Shown here: one piece after another, positions 1 to 11,870 of the stretch
Position numbering within the stretch: the stretch's first letter is position 1
Layout: each line of letters starts with the position of its first letter
Source: Acanthochlamys bracteata
Taxonomy: Eukaryota; Streptophyta; Magnoliopsida; Pandanales; Velloziaceae
DNA length: 64,000 nt
NCBI GenBank assembly: GCA_019914995.1
Contig: CM034142.1
Coordinates: forward strand, 4,917,031-4,981,030
Reading direction: 5' to 3'
Translations under genes and position numbers: made by a program
Notes under the pieces: generated by a model
Database searches by the model: none
Seen by the model: only the letters and a program-made list of their open reading frames with translations
Told to the model about the DNA's origin: nothing

Positions 1-118
1 ATTAAGATGGTATGGTCTGTTGCAAGTTCAAAGCTAGCCAGTTTATAGAAGCAAGTAGAAAAAATGGACATTTTGCCATAATTTAATAATCTAATGAACT
101 GCTTATATATGGGATAGG

Positions 119-527
119 ATATAGGCACTCCATGTGCTATATGCACTCCATTGGTTTCTCTGGCCATATTTGGCTGGAGAAGACCTCCAAATTCGATCTT
201 CACCGTTGGATATGTAGAACTATGAGTTGGAAACATGCTTACTAAATTTCAATTTAATCGGACCACGAATCGACCTTTATCCGGCCATTTGATCAAGATG
301 ACTCAAAAACAAAAAATATATATTTTGTCAATTTTTATTATTTCAGTCATCTTGATCAAGTGGTCGGATGAAGGTCGATTCGTGGTCCGATTGAACTGAA
401 ATTTGGTAAGCATGTTTCTAACTCATAGTTCTACATATTCAACGGAGAAGATCGGATTTTAAGGTCTCTCCGGTCAAATATGGCCGGAGAAACCGATGGA
501 GTGCATATAGCATATAGAGTACCTATA
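119..527. mobile_element. Inverted-repeat (foldback) MITE, copy A
   Basis: The two halves are imperfect reverse complements along almost their whole length. The left end reads ATATAGGCACTCC and the reverse complement of the right end ATATAGGTACTCT. Further in, TGCTATATGCACTCCAT occurs on both arms, followed by a shared segment around GGCCATATTTG and a shared segment around GGTCCGATT. The arms meet near 310-345. There is no coding capacity. A second member of the family lies at 15,027-15,414. Both abut runs of TA, so the target is probably TA-rich. The superfamily is not clear, because a target duplication cannot be told apart from the microsatellite. Confidence 0.8.
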
Positions 528-548
528 TATATATATATATATATATAG
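521..548. repeat. TA microsatellite
   Basis: About a dozen TA units directly follow the right end of the foldback MITE. A similar TA run follows the second copy of the same family near 15,413-15,430. Confidence 0.9.
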
Positions 549-1866
549 TGTTGGCGTCTAAGAAGGAAATATTGAATAGGATATGGAGAATAAGATTCTA
601 ATCAAAGGATTCTATCCAAACGATATATTTTTCAGATATATTTATAAGCCAAAGAAGGATTACCAGATTTAGAAGTCATTGCATAATCGTTTTTGTGCTA
701 ACATGATAAAAATCTTGATAGTGTGGTAATGTATCGATTTACATGTGGTGTTGTGGTTGCAGACTACCTTGGTGTGCTTACTTAAGAATGATCCCGTTTT
801 AGTTTGGTTTTTTCTGACAGTAATTGTTGTGGTCATATTATTAACCCAAAATTTAATTGTGACGCTATTACTAAATAGAAGTATGATAAATATTGTCTGC
901 AAAAATAAATTTAGAACTTTAGGCGAGTTTGTAAAAGTGCTGGTTCATGCTTGATGTTGATAGGAAGTGCCATGCAAGGTTGTCAAATCGGGATAGTTAA
1001 GTAATAACTTTCGATTTAAGTAGGATCGTAACTTCGGAATTTTACGTAGAATTGTAAAGATTTTACATACCGGTGAATTTCTTATAAAATTTTTTTTAAT
1101 ACCTTTAAAAATATAGATAATATTTGTCAAAGTTATTTTAATACCTTTAAAATTTTCTTTTAATACCTTTACAATTTTAGATAAAATTTTGAAGAAATTT
1201 TCTAATTTTTTAGAAAGCTCCTTCAAATTTTACATAAAATCACTTCAAATATGTTTAATTACAAAATTTTACAAAAAAACCTACCAACATTTAAAGAAAA
1301 CTCCTCCAATTGTTACCAAAAACCCTGTTTTATGAAATTGTAAGAAATCGTTTTAAAATTGCGATATTACTGATTTTACTATTTGAAAGCGATTTTACAA
1401 CGATTTTGAAAAATTGCAATATTATGCAAAATATGATAAAATATGATAGTTTTTGTTGATATAGACGTAAATCGTAGGTTTGTTTGGGAATAGTGATACT
1501 TGCCATTTAGAAGGGATATGTCTCACTTGGAAGAATATTATCTTTGTAGACTTAAAGGACAGTGTAAGGTTTTGTTATGCATTTTGGAATATTCATATAT
1601 TTTAGTTGGCAACACCTCCATTGCAAATCAACTAAGAGCATTCTTATGTGGATTTTTGTATTGCTTGTGATGTCATTTTGATGATATGTGCATCATATTC
1701 AGACGATGATTGAAAATATGCATGTTTCTATTTTGTACGTGCAACTTATGGGTGTTTTTCAAGTAAGTTGGAATGATAATGATACTTTGTTTTGCTATAC
1801 ACTAGTAATTTTATGTTTCACCATTGCCACAATCTTGCCATGTTTTATATGTTTTTAAATAATTAG

Positions 1867-1935
1867 GAAGTTGCTGTGAAAAGATTTTTGCATCAAGATA
1901 TTTCCGGAGATGCCTTGGAGGAATTTATCACTGAG
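1867..1935 (+). CDS. Kinase exon a (VAVK lysine)
   Basis: Sixty-nine nt, phase 0 on both sides. It encodes [15 protein letters not shown] and then ALEEFITE. The lysine of VAVK is the ATP-anchoring residue of subdomain II. The acceptor is AATTAG and the donor GTAAGT. Confidence 0.92.
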
Positions 1936-4900
1936 GTAAGTAACTCTTTTGGATTCTGATACTTTGTTTGCAGTTTATATTTTGTGATGGTATGACTAGA
2001 ATAATTTGCCCTCCATATGGGAAAATTGATGCAAGTATATTTCATTTACTTCTCTATTCAAATGTAGCTTTAATAAAGTATATAGTACCTTGACATTTTG
2101 TATTTAGAAGTTCTATAAAGTAGATACAAATAAGGAAATATATTGAAATTGCATATAGATCTTGCAATTATTTGATTACATCCCTATTGAATCTCTTTTA
2201 TCTAATTGCATACAATTATATAAACTTTTCTGACCAGAAATTTGCTTATTTCTATATTTCACTATAAACATTCTCTATGGTGTAGTTTTTTGGCGAGATA
2301 AATTGAAAAACATGTCAAGAATTCCAAGGCAATCATCTTATTAGCCAATGCTTATACTGTGGAGTAAACACTTGATAGTTTTGGTAAATAATGTTGAAAG
2401 AAACAAGCCTGATGTTGCTAATTTGAAATGTGACTATTCATTATATGAACACAAGCTATATAATTTTTTTTCTGAGTAAAGGTTCGCATTATGAAACGGC
2501 TGCGACATCCAAATGTGGTTCTCTTCATGGGGGCTGTAACTCGGATACCAAACCTATCAATAGTTACAGAATTTCTTCCTAGGTATGTTTGTCTTCTAAG
2601 ATGTTCTTTCTTTGTTCCTTAAAATGCATGAAGCATTAAATTTGAGCAATGCCATTGCACGCTAAGTATTTTTCTCGTCTTTATATTTATAGTGGTATTA
2701 ACGGTCAAGAACCTCTGGAGTACGGATTAGTGGTCGTAGGTGCCAGGGTATTGATGGTTGCGGAGTCCTAACCCGGGGCAAATGTAACTGATTGATCTGA
2801 GCCTCAGTGGTTGCGAAGTAAGCTCTCTCCTGGGTCATATCATAGGTCATGGTCGTAATCGTATCATTCATTCCCCTTTGAGACCTATCCTCATCCTTAA
2901 GGGGAAATTCTTCCTCATAGTCATAATCCTATCATTAATTCCCCCTTGAGACCCATCCTCGTGCTTAAGGGGAAGCTCTTCCTAAGATGATAAAGTCTTC
3001 CGAAGTAGCATGGTAATCCCCTTTTTTTTACTGGAACTTTATTGAAACTGCTGATGCTGCAGGGCACAAAGTGTAAATGCCAGTCTGCCTAAAATTGCAA
3101 TAGTTGTTGGATGAATGCCGACACTAATCGTCTGTCCTCTACTTGAGATATTGTAAATTGCATTAGGACGTTTGAGTGGCTGAATGTATACTCATGTTGT
3201 AAGAGTATCCTCTTCAAAGCATTGCAAATACGATTTTAGACTTTAATTAACAACTTTCATCTGCCCGTCCGTGTTTGGATGGTAGGTCATGCTTATGTGA
3301 AGAGCATTATCTTGAACTTTATGCAGTTTCTTCTAAAATGTGTTGAGCAACGTCTGATTGCGTTCACTGACTATTGTGTCTGCGCATGCATAAAGCTTGA
3401 ATATTTACTTGGCAAAAGGTGTGAGTTATAGAGGATGCCATCTAGGTATGCTGAAATTGGATGAATATGGCAAAGTTGGACAGGCGATCAACAATGATCA
3501 AGATAATATTCTTGCTTCCAACATAGGCAAGTCATTGATGAAATCCATCAAAATGTTGTTCCAAACTCAATTCAGAATGAGTAATGGTTGCATCAGCCTG
3601 GTAGACCGTAGAGGTGTACTCTTTCTGCAAGCATAGGTATCAAAGGTAGTAACATATAGCTGTATATTGCGTGAAATTCTTGGCTAATAAGGCATGTTAG
3701 ATAAGTATTTATAGGTTGAAATGGACCTCCATGTCCCTTATTGGTAGAGTTATAGGCTTCGAACAACTATTATTGTAGAAGTGCTGAGCTCCGTGAATTT
3801 ATCCAAGAACTTGTCAATCCTTAGAATAGGGAATTTGTCCTTGGTTGTAATGAAGTTAAGGCCCTGTACTTCACACAAAAATGCTATGACCTATCCTTCT
3901 TTTACTAATAAAGTAACGGAAGAGAAGACGAAGGAGCTCGTGCGAATAAAACATCTTCTATACTGTCTTCTTAATTTATGCTTTCTGTACGTGAGAGTAT
4001 TAGTAAGGTCTTGCAAGAGCAGTGAGGTGACAGTCCACGAGGGGATTGTGAAACGGAGGGGTCGCCTATTTAGGATGCCTTACAGATCTACTGGAGCCGT
4101 AACTTGGTGTTTCTCTATTGGTGAATCGGCTATAATCTTGATGGAATAGAGTTGTGTCACATCTTTATGCTCGTCAAGTGTGAGATCCCATCTTCATGAA
4201 TTCCTTGCAGGATGAATTCTTGTCCTGGGGACGAGAAGCTCATGTTTGAGTGCTTCCAAATGCAAGTGATATTCCCAAACGTTTGAGCCATTGGATGTTA
4301 AGGACTAGATCCATTCTTTACAAAGTAAAGGGGTGGGCATCTACTAAGTAGTCTGTTCCTTGCATTGAGATAGGAATGCATCGATAAATAACCTCGTTAG
4401 CATTAGGTCTGCCATCTACTAATTCAACGTTCAAGGGCTTCATCGCCATTGAAGATAGGTGCAGCTAGCCTAATTTGCTGGTTATAAAATTTTGCTGATA
4501 TCTGAGTCTATTATAATGAATATTTATTGCCATTTTATATGGTCAATTATTCGGATAGTTAGATGTCCAACCAAACTTTGTATTGTGCTTAGGGACAAGA
4601 TGCCATCTTCCTGCAGAGATTGATCAGGAGTGTCATCTTCATGTGTGTCATCCTCCTAGGCAGCAGTGGTATATAGCCTAGTGAAGCACCAATGATCGTG
4701 TTGCACTTGGTATCACCGTACAAACATAGTTCTTTTGCGCATTGCGATTATTATATGATGTGGTTGAGCTAATAGGTCGCGGGCACATTCTAGAGGAAGT
4801 GGAGGCAAAATTAGTGCCGTGGTAGAAGTAGTTAGGCACGGAGAGGTTGGGCTTACAGTGGACCTCGGAGGATTGAGTGTGGTAGTTCTAGAGCGATCAG

Positions 4901-7900
4901 AAAAGATGCCATTGTGGAGTGGTTAGCGGGTTAGATATTGATTTCGCTCGTACAGCTTGTGGAGCATATAAGCTGTTTACAAGTCTTTGGATTGTTGTAT
5001 CGTGACGTTGAGTGTGATTTTTGAGTTAAGTGCTTTGCAAAATTGTCCAACTAGGTCACCCTCCACTGTAATTAGTAGCAGTGTTCTATTCATGTTCCTC
5101 TTTGAGTTAAGCCTTTAAGGACAATTCATATTCGGCTGCAGTCCCTTTAGGGGGAGTTGTTGAAGGGCAAATTTGGGGTTGCCAAATGCTGTCAAACCAA
5201 AACGTCGTAATATGTTATCACAATTCATCTCAAGAGTATTGTTAGTGGTCATGCTCAATATTTTTGGTAGCAACCATTATCATCCAGTCGAAGTACATTG
5301 CAGATGTGGGTATTCTTTCGAGGGAGCCTTACGGAAGTACCTAAAGTATTTTTTACGGAGTACAACCACTCTTACAGACCAGTTCCGTCAAATGATGGAA
5401 TATGCATGTCCTGTAGTGGTAATGGCAATTGCTTGGGAGGGGCAGTAGAGCCAAAGAAAGTTGCAAGGAGGGATGGTGTGCTGATGGAAAGACCATTGCT
5501 GTGGGTAACCCGTGGAACGAAAATTGGTATTTTTGTGGGTACTGCTCCACAGTTGGATTGAATGATGGAAAGATAGCGGGAAGCTGCGGAGAAAAAGGGT
5601 GTGACAATGTAGCAGTTTTAGAAGAAGTTGTAGGTTAGGCTGTAGTGGATGTCAAGGTAGTAGTCAAAAAGAGAGGCACGGGGTGAGACTCGACAAGGCT
5701 CTTATATTTCCTGGCAGAGGTGTTGAGTATGGGTTCATAGTTGGCGAGCGGTGTGGAATTATATGATTCTCATTATTAATATGTGGAATTTTCCATTATC
5801 ATGTATGTTTTTATGTTTGGTGACTGTTTTATCTACATCTACTGGACATTAAGGCATAAGGTTCTTACAGAGGTAGTTTATTTCGGTTAATTCACCGGCC
5901 CAACAACCAATTAGATGAGAGGCGACGCTTGAGGATGGCATTTGACATTGTACGTTGCTTCTTTGAAACTTCAAATACTGTTATTCAATATATCTTTGTT
6001 CTCTGACTAAAACTTTTTAACTCTCTTGTAGGCTCGTGGCATGAATTACCTGCACAATTGTAATCCTGTAATAGTGCATCGGGACCTCAAGTCCCCCAAC
6101 CTTCTTGTTGACAAGAATTGGGTTGTGAAGGTAGCTCTCTGATTTGCTGAAGCCAATCTCATAGTGAAGTTTTTGTTTTGTTTAATTAAAAATAAGCTAT
6201 CTATTATTGTGCAATGCTTTAGGTTTGTGATTTTGGCTTATCAAGGATGAAGCATAGCACATTTCTTTCATCGAGATCAACAGCTGGAACAGTAAGCTCC
6301 AAATTTCTGTGATTAGATTTTTCGTTGTTTTTGATGCTTATGCTTTCCACTTTTTTATTTTGCTGATTTACTGGACGCTTTCTTCCAGTGATGTACTTAT
6401 CTAACTTGCATTTGTTCATGTTATTATTCTCACAATGTCATACCTTAGAATAATTGTTACAAAGCTGGCATTAATTTTTTCATCTATATTCTCTTAAAGC
6501 TCACAAATTTTCTAAAAGAACTCACAATTATTTGGTAGTGCTGTGAAGTTAAAATTGTTGTCGTTGAAAGTAGTGTCTTTGATAGAGTAAAAATGGGCAG
6601 AGCATCAAAGCAGCCTACTCCAGCTAGTGGGTTTAAATGCTTGTTTAAATGTGGTTGACTAAACTTTAGCAATCTGTATTGTAGGACTTGGCTGCAGCTG
6701 TATGTGTGTTTATTTAGATTGTTATCACATCTTTAACACATTAATTATAAATCATGAAGACAGAATGATGGCATGGTCGAAGTCAAAGATATTTTATACC
6801 AAATGATAATCTTATTTGCTCAAACATTCTAACATGAAAGCTAGAGGGATTTATACAACATGTAGCTGATGCTAGTGTATTGAGCAGTAAGTTTTTGTGA
6901 AAGGAGCTCTTACAATGAATCAAAAGGAGATTAACAGCAAAATTTAAGTTTTTGATTAGAACCTAAATATGCAAAGATTTCTTTGTTTTCTCTCCCCCTT
7001 TTTCTGGTGGCTGTAAGTCCAAGTTCTAAGTTTTAACTAGTTCAAGGAATGATTGAAGCTGAAACAAAGATGATATTACTTGCAAATGTGGATAGAATTT
7101 TATTTCCTGGTGTACTTAGTATGATTTTATCATCTTCTATCAATTAATCAAAGCTTAGACAAATAATAGATCTGAATTAATTTGCTTACTGCTGCTGGTT
7201 TAGAAGAAACTAAGAATTATATATCTCTAGGGTAAAATGTGATTTTTTTGGATTTGGCATAAATTCCAAAATCTATAGCAATTTTTACTTATTTTATTTT
7301 ATTATTTATTTATTTATATATATATTTTTTGTTTGGGGACAATATGAAGAATGCTATACTGAGGCTTACAATAACAATGAAGCATATTGTAAAATCGAAC
7401 TATCACGGTAGATAAGGACTTGACTACACCAAACTGAACCGGGGCTTTACACTTAGGACATGTTTATTGCAAGGAACTCCACTTCCTCTTCTAAATTTTG
7501 AGTTTCGTCACTTTGTGTGTTTCAATTATCACTCTGAACTTCACTTCTACTTCCACACTAAGTTCCACTTCCATCAGAATTTAATTCGATACTTTCCTTT
7601 AAATGTTTTAATCAACACTTTGAATTCTACTTCTACCGAACTTCACTTTCATGAAACTCACTTTTGCTAAACTCCCTTTATGCAATTAAAACACGCCGTT
7701 AGCAAATCTAGTAACTTGCAAAACCGCACATATGTGATATATGTGGATGCATGTTTTAACAAAATGCATATTTATATCTTAGAGGGGAGCATCAATTCTG
7801 AAAACTTGTATTTATTTCCTCAATCTGGCAATTTGAGGATATAAGCGTGTTTCTACACGTGAACATGGCATATCCTACTTAGGTCCTGCTAGCTGCTTTT

Positions 7901-10900
7901 GTTATTTTTCTAAGGGCGCATATACTTCATGTGGAAGTACTTCCTGAATCTGGCCATTTGGGTTTCTATAAGGGTGTCTCGTAGTGCTTACTTTGCAGGT
8001 CTAGTTTGGCAATTTTGACCTGGTTTAACGTGTAAAAGAACTTTCTAGACATATTTCTTTCTCGTTTTTCTTTACCTGGTATATGATGAGCCAACATGCC
8101 AACATCAATGCATTATGTTTCGAATGAAATAACTGTTTAGTGGTGAAGGATGTTATTTTGTAATTTGATGCTTTCTTTCAGGCTGAATGGATGGCCCCTG
8201 AAGTTTTGCGAAATGAACCATCTGATGAGAAGTATGTTTCACCAGTTGAATAATAACCCTATGCATTTAATTTTTAACTGTACAAAGGCTTGAAAGCTCA
8301 CTCTTTTCTTGATTTAGGTGTGACGTTTTCAGCTTTGGTGTAATCTTGTGGGAGCTGGTCACCTTGCAACAACCATGGGAAGGAATGAATGCAATGCAAG
8401 TTGTTGGTGCTGTTGGCTTCCAGCACCGACGCCTTGATATTCCGAAGGACATGGATCCGGTAATTGCAGATATGATTGCAAGGTGTTGGCAAACGTAAGT
8501 GCCCTTCAATTCATGGTAATAACTAATATGAAGGCTGAAGTACATTATCACTAGTGTATTTGATAGGATTGCTCTTATAATTACTTCACTATAACACCAC
8601 ATATGAGGATATTTTATATGAAACTCACTTGTACTTATTTTACTCAAGTAGCTTGCTTATAACGACACTATTAATGACTATTTATTGGTAGAACTAGACT
8701 TTTCGACTCTTGTAACCTTCATGTAATTATTCTTCATAATGAATGCATCTACTACATGAGTTAGAGGCACTCGCTCATGAATTGTAAAAATAAAGGATAT
8801 GAGTTACAACTCAAATGCATTACTCATGACCTAAATGCATTATTAAATTTGGTTTAACTTCTAACACCCCTCCTTCAATCACATTCACTTCCACAATAAC
8901 TCCAAGCTTAACTCGATCTTCAAGTTCTTCATAAAAATATTAGCAACTTGATCATAAGACTGCCATACTTGGTCACAATGTCCTCATTTGACACATTCTC
9001 CTAGATGAAATGAAACAGAGTTTCAATGAGCTCTGTCCTTTCATGATGAACTAGATTATAGCATCCTCTTGTGAAACGGGTCTTCTTGAACAAACTTCTA
9101 AGCAATATAGCATGACAAATAGTCAATGATGATTCAGTGACATGCTCAGCTTATATAGACAAATTAATAGTCGACTATTCTTGAAGACCAAGTGAAAAGC
9201 TGAATCACGTATGGAGAACTCAAATCCTATTGTACTCTTGCAATCTACGATTTATCTTCTCCTAATCTCTATCCGAGTATCCGACAAGTCAAAAGTATTT
9301 AGAACTTGTATAAAATATGCCATAATAAATATCACCTCGGATATAGCGAAGAATTCTCATTTCCCTCAAATGTGAAAAGTATTGGCTTCTCTCTGTATCA
9401 ACTAACCAAGCAAACTTCATAAAGAATACCTTGCCTTATGCAGGTGGATGGTGAAGTCTTCTAGTCAAGCTTTTTAATATATAGCATCCGTCAGAGTACA
9501 TGCGCCTTTCTTTTCGAGTTTATCGCCACAATAAATTGGCTTACTAACTAGATTACTTTCATCCATCTTTACTTCTTGAGAATCTTTTTTACATAGCCTT
9601 CTTGTGAGAAGAAAATTCTTTCTTCCAACTGCTTCAATGCCAAGGAAATAAGAGATAACCCGAATCGTTCATATCAAACTTCTACTTCATTTCTTGCATG
9701 AACTCCTTGAATATTATGGGAGCATTGCCTGTAAAGATCAAATCATCCACACGCAAATAAGCATAAGATGACCTCCTTGATGAAAGTAAGCATCAATCTG
9801 GCTTTCCAATTCATCAGTTGTATGCTTCAGAAGTGCCCCCTTGAGCTTTAGCTCTGTATTTTCATACCCTCTTTGATGAAGCCTATTGTTTTGCTCTTAA
9901 CACGACTTTTATCTTCAAGAAAGTCATTCAAGAAGGTCGACTAGACACCATCCTATATCTCTTGTACATGTGCTATTCAAATGAAAATAATCAAATTTGA
10001 TAGTTTCGAGATGAGCAACAAGGATATATACCTTGTCATAATCAATGTCAGCTTGCTACTCGCAGCTTTTCGCTACCGATCTTGCTTTCTACGTATAAAT
10101 TTCGTCGTTTGCGTTCTTTATTTAACCTTGTATGTCCATTTTAGCCTAACAGTTTACTTCTCTTTTGGAAGACTCATAATATGCAAGCAACATTCCTCTT
10201 AATAGATTTCCTCGCTTTGACGTTGGTTCGTTCCACCTCTTATCCTCCTATGCTTCAAGAAAACGTAAAGGTTCACAATCAGTTACAATATGACAAAGTG
10301 AAACCTTATTAGTGGAACCATAGAGATCCTAAATTCTCCTCTTTTTTATGTACTAAGATTATCACCAAATGAAGACAAAGAAGTGGGTGGTGAGTTTTGA
10401 GGTTGCAGCATTACAACATCTTCCTCTCCAACATCCTGCACAAGAAAATTCCAATCTCCAAGCACTCCGTCAAACTCCACATCTCGAGTAACAGACACCT
10501 CGGTATTTTGGAATTAAACATCTTGGACACCTTTGATCTAGAATCATAACCAACAAAAACAATTTGGTCAATCAGTTCACATATGTCCGTAAGAACAAGC
10601 TGCAGCAGCTTTGTTGCAAGATAAAAGACTCTTTTGGGAAATTCGAAAACATGCTTCAGGACTGCAAATGATCAATCACCATATTCTTCAAAGAAAGCAT
10701 CATGAAGCCACTAAGATTAAATTGTCCTTATCTTAAATGCCAAAAGCGAGAGATTCATTTTAAACATGCTTGCAATCACTTAGCAGTTTAATTTTTCAAG
10801 TCAACTTGAACATCTTGTTGCTTTCCATCTCCAAGCAAACAATCAAAGTATTGTGTGGGTCTTAGAGAATCAGCTCTTGATCCTTCATGAGAGCAACATC

Positions 10901-11870
10901 TCCTTCTCATAAGTTGGCTAGCTAATAGTGTTGTCCTTCATTCTGCTCAAATAAAACATTTGTATTAAGGCTATGATTTCCACTCTTGAGGTGGAAAAGA
11001 ATTTTTTCCTTTGCCTTGCATCGACACTTTCTCTCACAGCAGTTTCATTTACACAAGCTTTTGTTACCACAAATATAATTGCTTTGATTGCTTATGTCGG
11101 AATCAAGATAGATACTTCCTACATGTTGGCTTCTTCTTCCCGGCTTGCCACCAAAATAGCATGCTTTCTCCCGCATTCTTCTTCTCCGTATTTTTCAAAC
11201 TACGTGCAGGTTGTTCTCCACAGCTACATCAAAGCAAGTATGGATGCATGCAACTTGTTGATGGTGATTGTGGTCTCACCTTTCTTAAAGCGAATGAATG
11301 TTTATGTTTTCATTGAATAATTGGTTGTGTAGATCTTAGCATTCTAGTATTTATGTGTTTGCTCAATTTTATTTCAAAATATTTATGCATATAGGTGATT
11401 GTGTGGTATTCAACTCTAATATATTAGATAGCACTTGTCTGTCTTAACTTTCGATCGATATAATTGATAGGTGCCTTGCAAATGTTGCTAGAACTGCCAT
11501 CTTCCTTGAACCAAACTTATTAGCATTGACAAGCCTTCATAAACTAATAATTGGAACATTGACTTTTACTGAAGTTGCGCTCAAACTTATGTTCTTCCTT
11601 TTGCTATCTTTAGACAACCTCTTTCTTGATCTCTACATTAAAAGATTTTGCTAGCCTAACCTCTCAAGATGCAGTTATGTTCTCTTTTAATCATGATTTG
11701 TTAGTTCATTTCTTGTACACTGATAATTGGATTTATTCAGGGATCCAAGGATGCGACCATCATTTTCGGAAATAATGGTTTCATTGAAACTATTGCTGAA
11801 ACCTATTACCAGCAATCAAGTGCCAAGAAAAACAGTATCTGCTTCAGCTAGTGAGCAAGCACACTCATAA
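1867..11870 (+). CDS. Raf-like MAPKKK (SIS8/MAPKKK-delta type), 3' part, eight exons
   Basis: Serine/threonine kinase of the plant Raf-like MAPKKK group, a cytosolic signalling enzyme that phosphorylates downstream kinases or other targets. Join: 1867-1935, 2482-2582, 5871-5949, 6032-6130, 6223-6291, 8182-8231, 8318-8494, 11741-11870. These give 774 nt, 257 residues and a TAA stop, with GT/AG at every junction and matching phases. Visible motifs: VAVK lysine (residue 5), HRDLKSPN catalytic loop (99-106), DFG (119-121), WMAPE (142-146), [12 protein letters not shown], and the [12 protein letters not shown] end of the domain, then a Ser-rich tail of about 30 residues. The wording [23 protein letters not shown] and KPIT before the tail resembles SIS8-type kinases more than EDR1 or CTR1 (family knowledge). 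The N-terminal regulatory region and P-loop lie upstream of the window. Introns of 3,288, 1,890 and 3,246 nt carry transposon remains, yet no exon is damaged, so the gene is probably functional. Confidence 0.93.
2482..2582 (+). CDS. Kinase exon b (subdomains III-V)
   Basis: One hundred and one nt. It encodes [19 protein letters not shown] and a hinge ending TEFLPR, with the arginine codon split by the next intron. The acceptor is AAAG and the donor GTATGT. The intron that follows is 3,288 nt and contains a gypsy relic. Confidence 0.93.
2690..5830 (-). mobile_element. Decayed Ty3/gypsy retrotransposon in kinase intron, antisense
   Basis: Minus-strand reading gives scattered retroelement motifs in the expected order: gag-like sequence around 4,690-5,700, including a degraded zinc-knuckle-like stretch near 4,700-4,740; a protease/linker stretch near 4,195-4,240 (GQEFILQGI, a motif also at 19,790 and 57,640); and an integrase motif at 3247-3296. 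Most of reverse transcriptase and RNase H is missing, since only about 0.9 kb separates the linker from integrase. Every frame has stops. The ends are approximate and no LTR pair was recognised. Being antisense to the kinase, its own terminators do not face the host transcript. Confidence 0.75.
3247..3296 (-). pseudogene. Ty3/gypsy integrase fragment
   Basis: Minus-strand translation reads [17 protein letters not shown] with no stop. It matches the conserved block of gypsy integrase around the third core acidic region (typically AYHPQTDGQ followed by VVN). The frame breaks just downstream. It is the clearest coding remnant of the intron element. Confidence 0.85.
5871..5949 (+). CDS. Kinase exon c
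   Basis: Seventy-nine nt. The first base completes the split arginine codon, followed by [19 protein letters not shown] and ending MAFDI. The acceptor is CTTACAG and the donor GTACGT. It lies directly after the transposon-filled intron and is undamaged. Confidence 0.92.
6032..6130 (+). CDS. Kinase exon d (catalytic loop)
   Basis: Ninety-nine nt, exactly 33 codons. It contains ARGMNYLH and [17 protein letters not shown], the catalytic loop with the HRD aspartate and the KxxN motif. The acceptor is TTGTAG and the donor GTAGCT. Confidence 0.94.
6223..6291 (+). CDS. Kinase exon e (DFG and activation segment)
   Basis: Sixty-nine nt, 23 codons. It encodes [18 protein letters not shown] and STAGT: the metal-binding DFG and the Ser/Thr-rich activation loop. 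The acceptor is CTTTAG and the donor GTAAGC. Confidence 0.94.
6292..8181 (+). other. Kinase intron e-f
   Basis: This is an AT-rich intron of 1,890 nt bounded by GTAAGC and TTTCAG. It contains the small MITE at 7456-7698. Outside that I see no coding sequence on either strand; the short open frames here lack any recognisable domain. Confidence 0.75.
7456..7698. mobile_element. Small Harbinger/Tourist-like MITE in kinase intron
   Basis: It is a 243-bp element. The left end GGACATGTTTATTGCA pairs with the reverse complement of the right end, CGGCGTGTTTTAATTGCA. Both ends are flanked by TTA (7453-7455 and 7699-7701), the 3-bp duplication typical of PIF/Harbinger MITEs. There is no coding capacity. 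Confidence 0.6.
8182..8231 (+). CDS. Kinase exon f (APE motif)
   Basis: Fifty nt. It encodes [16 protein letters not shown] plus two bases of a lysine codon. The APE motif closes the activation segment. The acceptor is TTTCAG and the donor GTATGT. Confidence 0.94.
8318..8494 (+). CDS. Kinase exon g (subdomains IX-XI)
   Basis: One hundred and seventy-seven nt. The first base completes the lysine codon, then [20 protein letters not shown] and later [19 protein letters not shown], ending ARCWQ plus two bases of a threonine codon. The acceptor is TTTAG and the donor GTAAGT. The next intron is 3,246 nt and contains a copia relic. Confidence 0.94.
8867..11340 (-). mobile_element. Decayed Ty1/copia retrotransposon in kinase intron, antisense
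   Basis: On the minus strand a polypurine tract (complement of 8867-8880, GGAGGGGTG) precedes TGTTAGAAG, so a 3' LTR probably runs from 8866 towards about 8,500, although its other end is not defined. Upstream come a reverse transcriptase block at 9,706-9,775 and, near 11,100-11,165, a degraded gag zinc knuckle reading [10 protein letters not shown]. No 5' LTR was seen before the last kinase exon. All frames are interrupted. Confidence 0.78.
9706..9775 (-). pseudogene. Copia reverse transcriptase fragment
   Basis: The minus strand reads [20 protein letters not shown]. This is the copia catalytic block, normally with a tyrosine before VDD; here it is RVDD, so the aspartate pair is kept but the preceding residue is changed. 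Flanking frames are broken. Confidence 0.85.
11741..11870 (+). CDS. Kinase last exon and stop
   Basis: One hundred and thirty nt. It finishes the kinase domain with [20 protein letters not shown] and adds a tail ending ASEQAHS, then TAA at 11868-11870. The acceptor is TATTCAG. The exon lies beyond a transposon-containing intron of 3.2 kb, so correct expression needs efficient splicing across it. Confidence 0.92.

Larger units (their letters stand above)
1..1866 (+). other. Intron upstream of the first visible kinase exon
   Basis: The first visible kinase exon begins at 1867 right after an AG acceptor, in phase 0, at the codon before the VAVK motif. In this family the preceding exon encodes the glycine-rich loop. 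I found no such exon in 1-1866, so this stretch is read as intron (or its 3' end) of a gene that starts outside the window. It holds one inverted-repeat MITE (119-527), a TA microsatellite and AT-rich sequence. Around 1094-1175 the motif TTTTAATACCTTTA occurs three times with slight changes. No coding signal was seen in either strand. Confidence 0.6.

Noticed and set aside
10973..11320. 115-codon open frame on the + strand
   Set aside because: Opposite strand of the copia gag region; the minus strand shows the degraded zinc knuckle, so this is a shadow frame.
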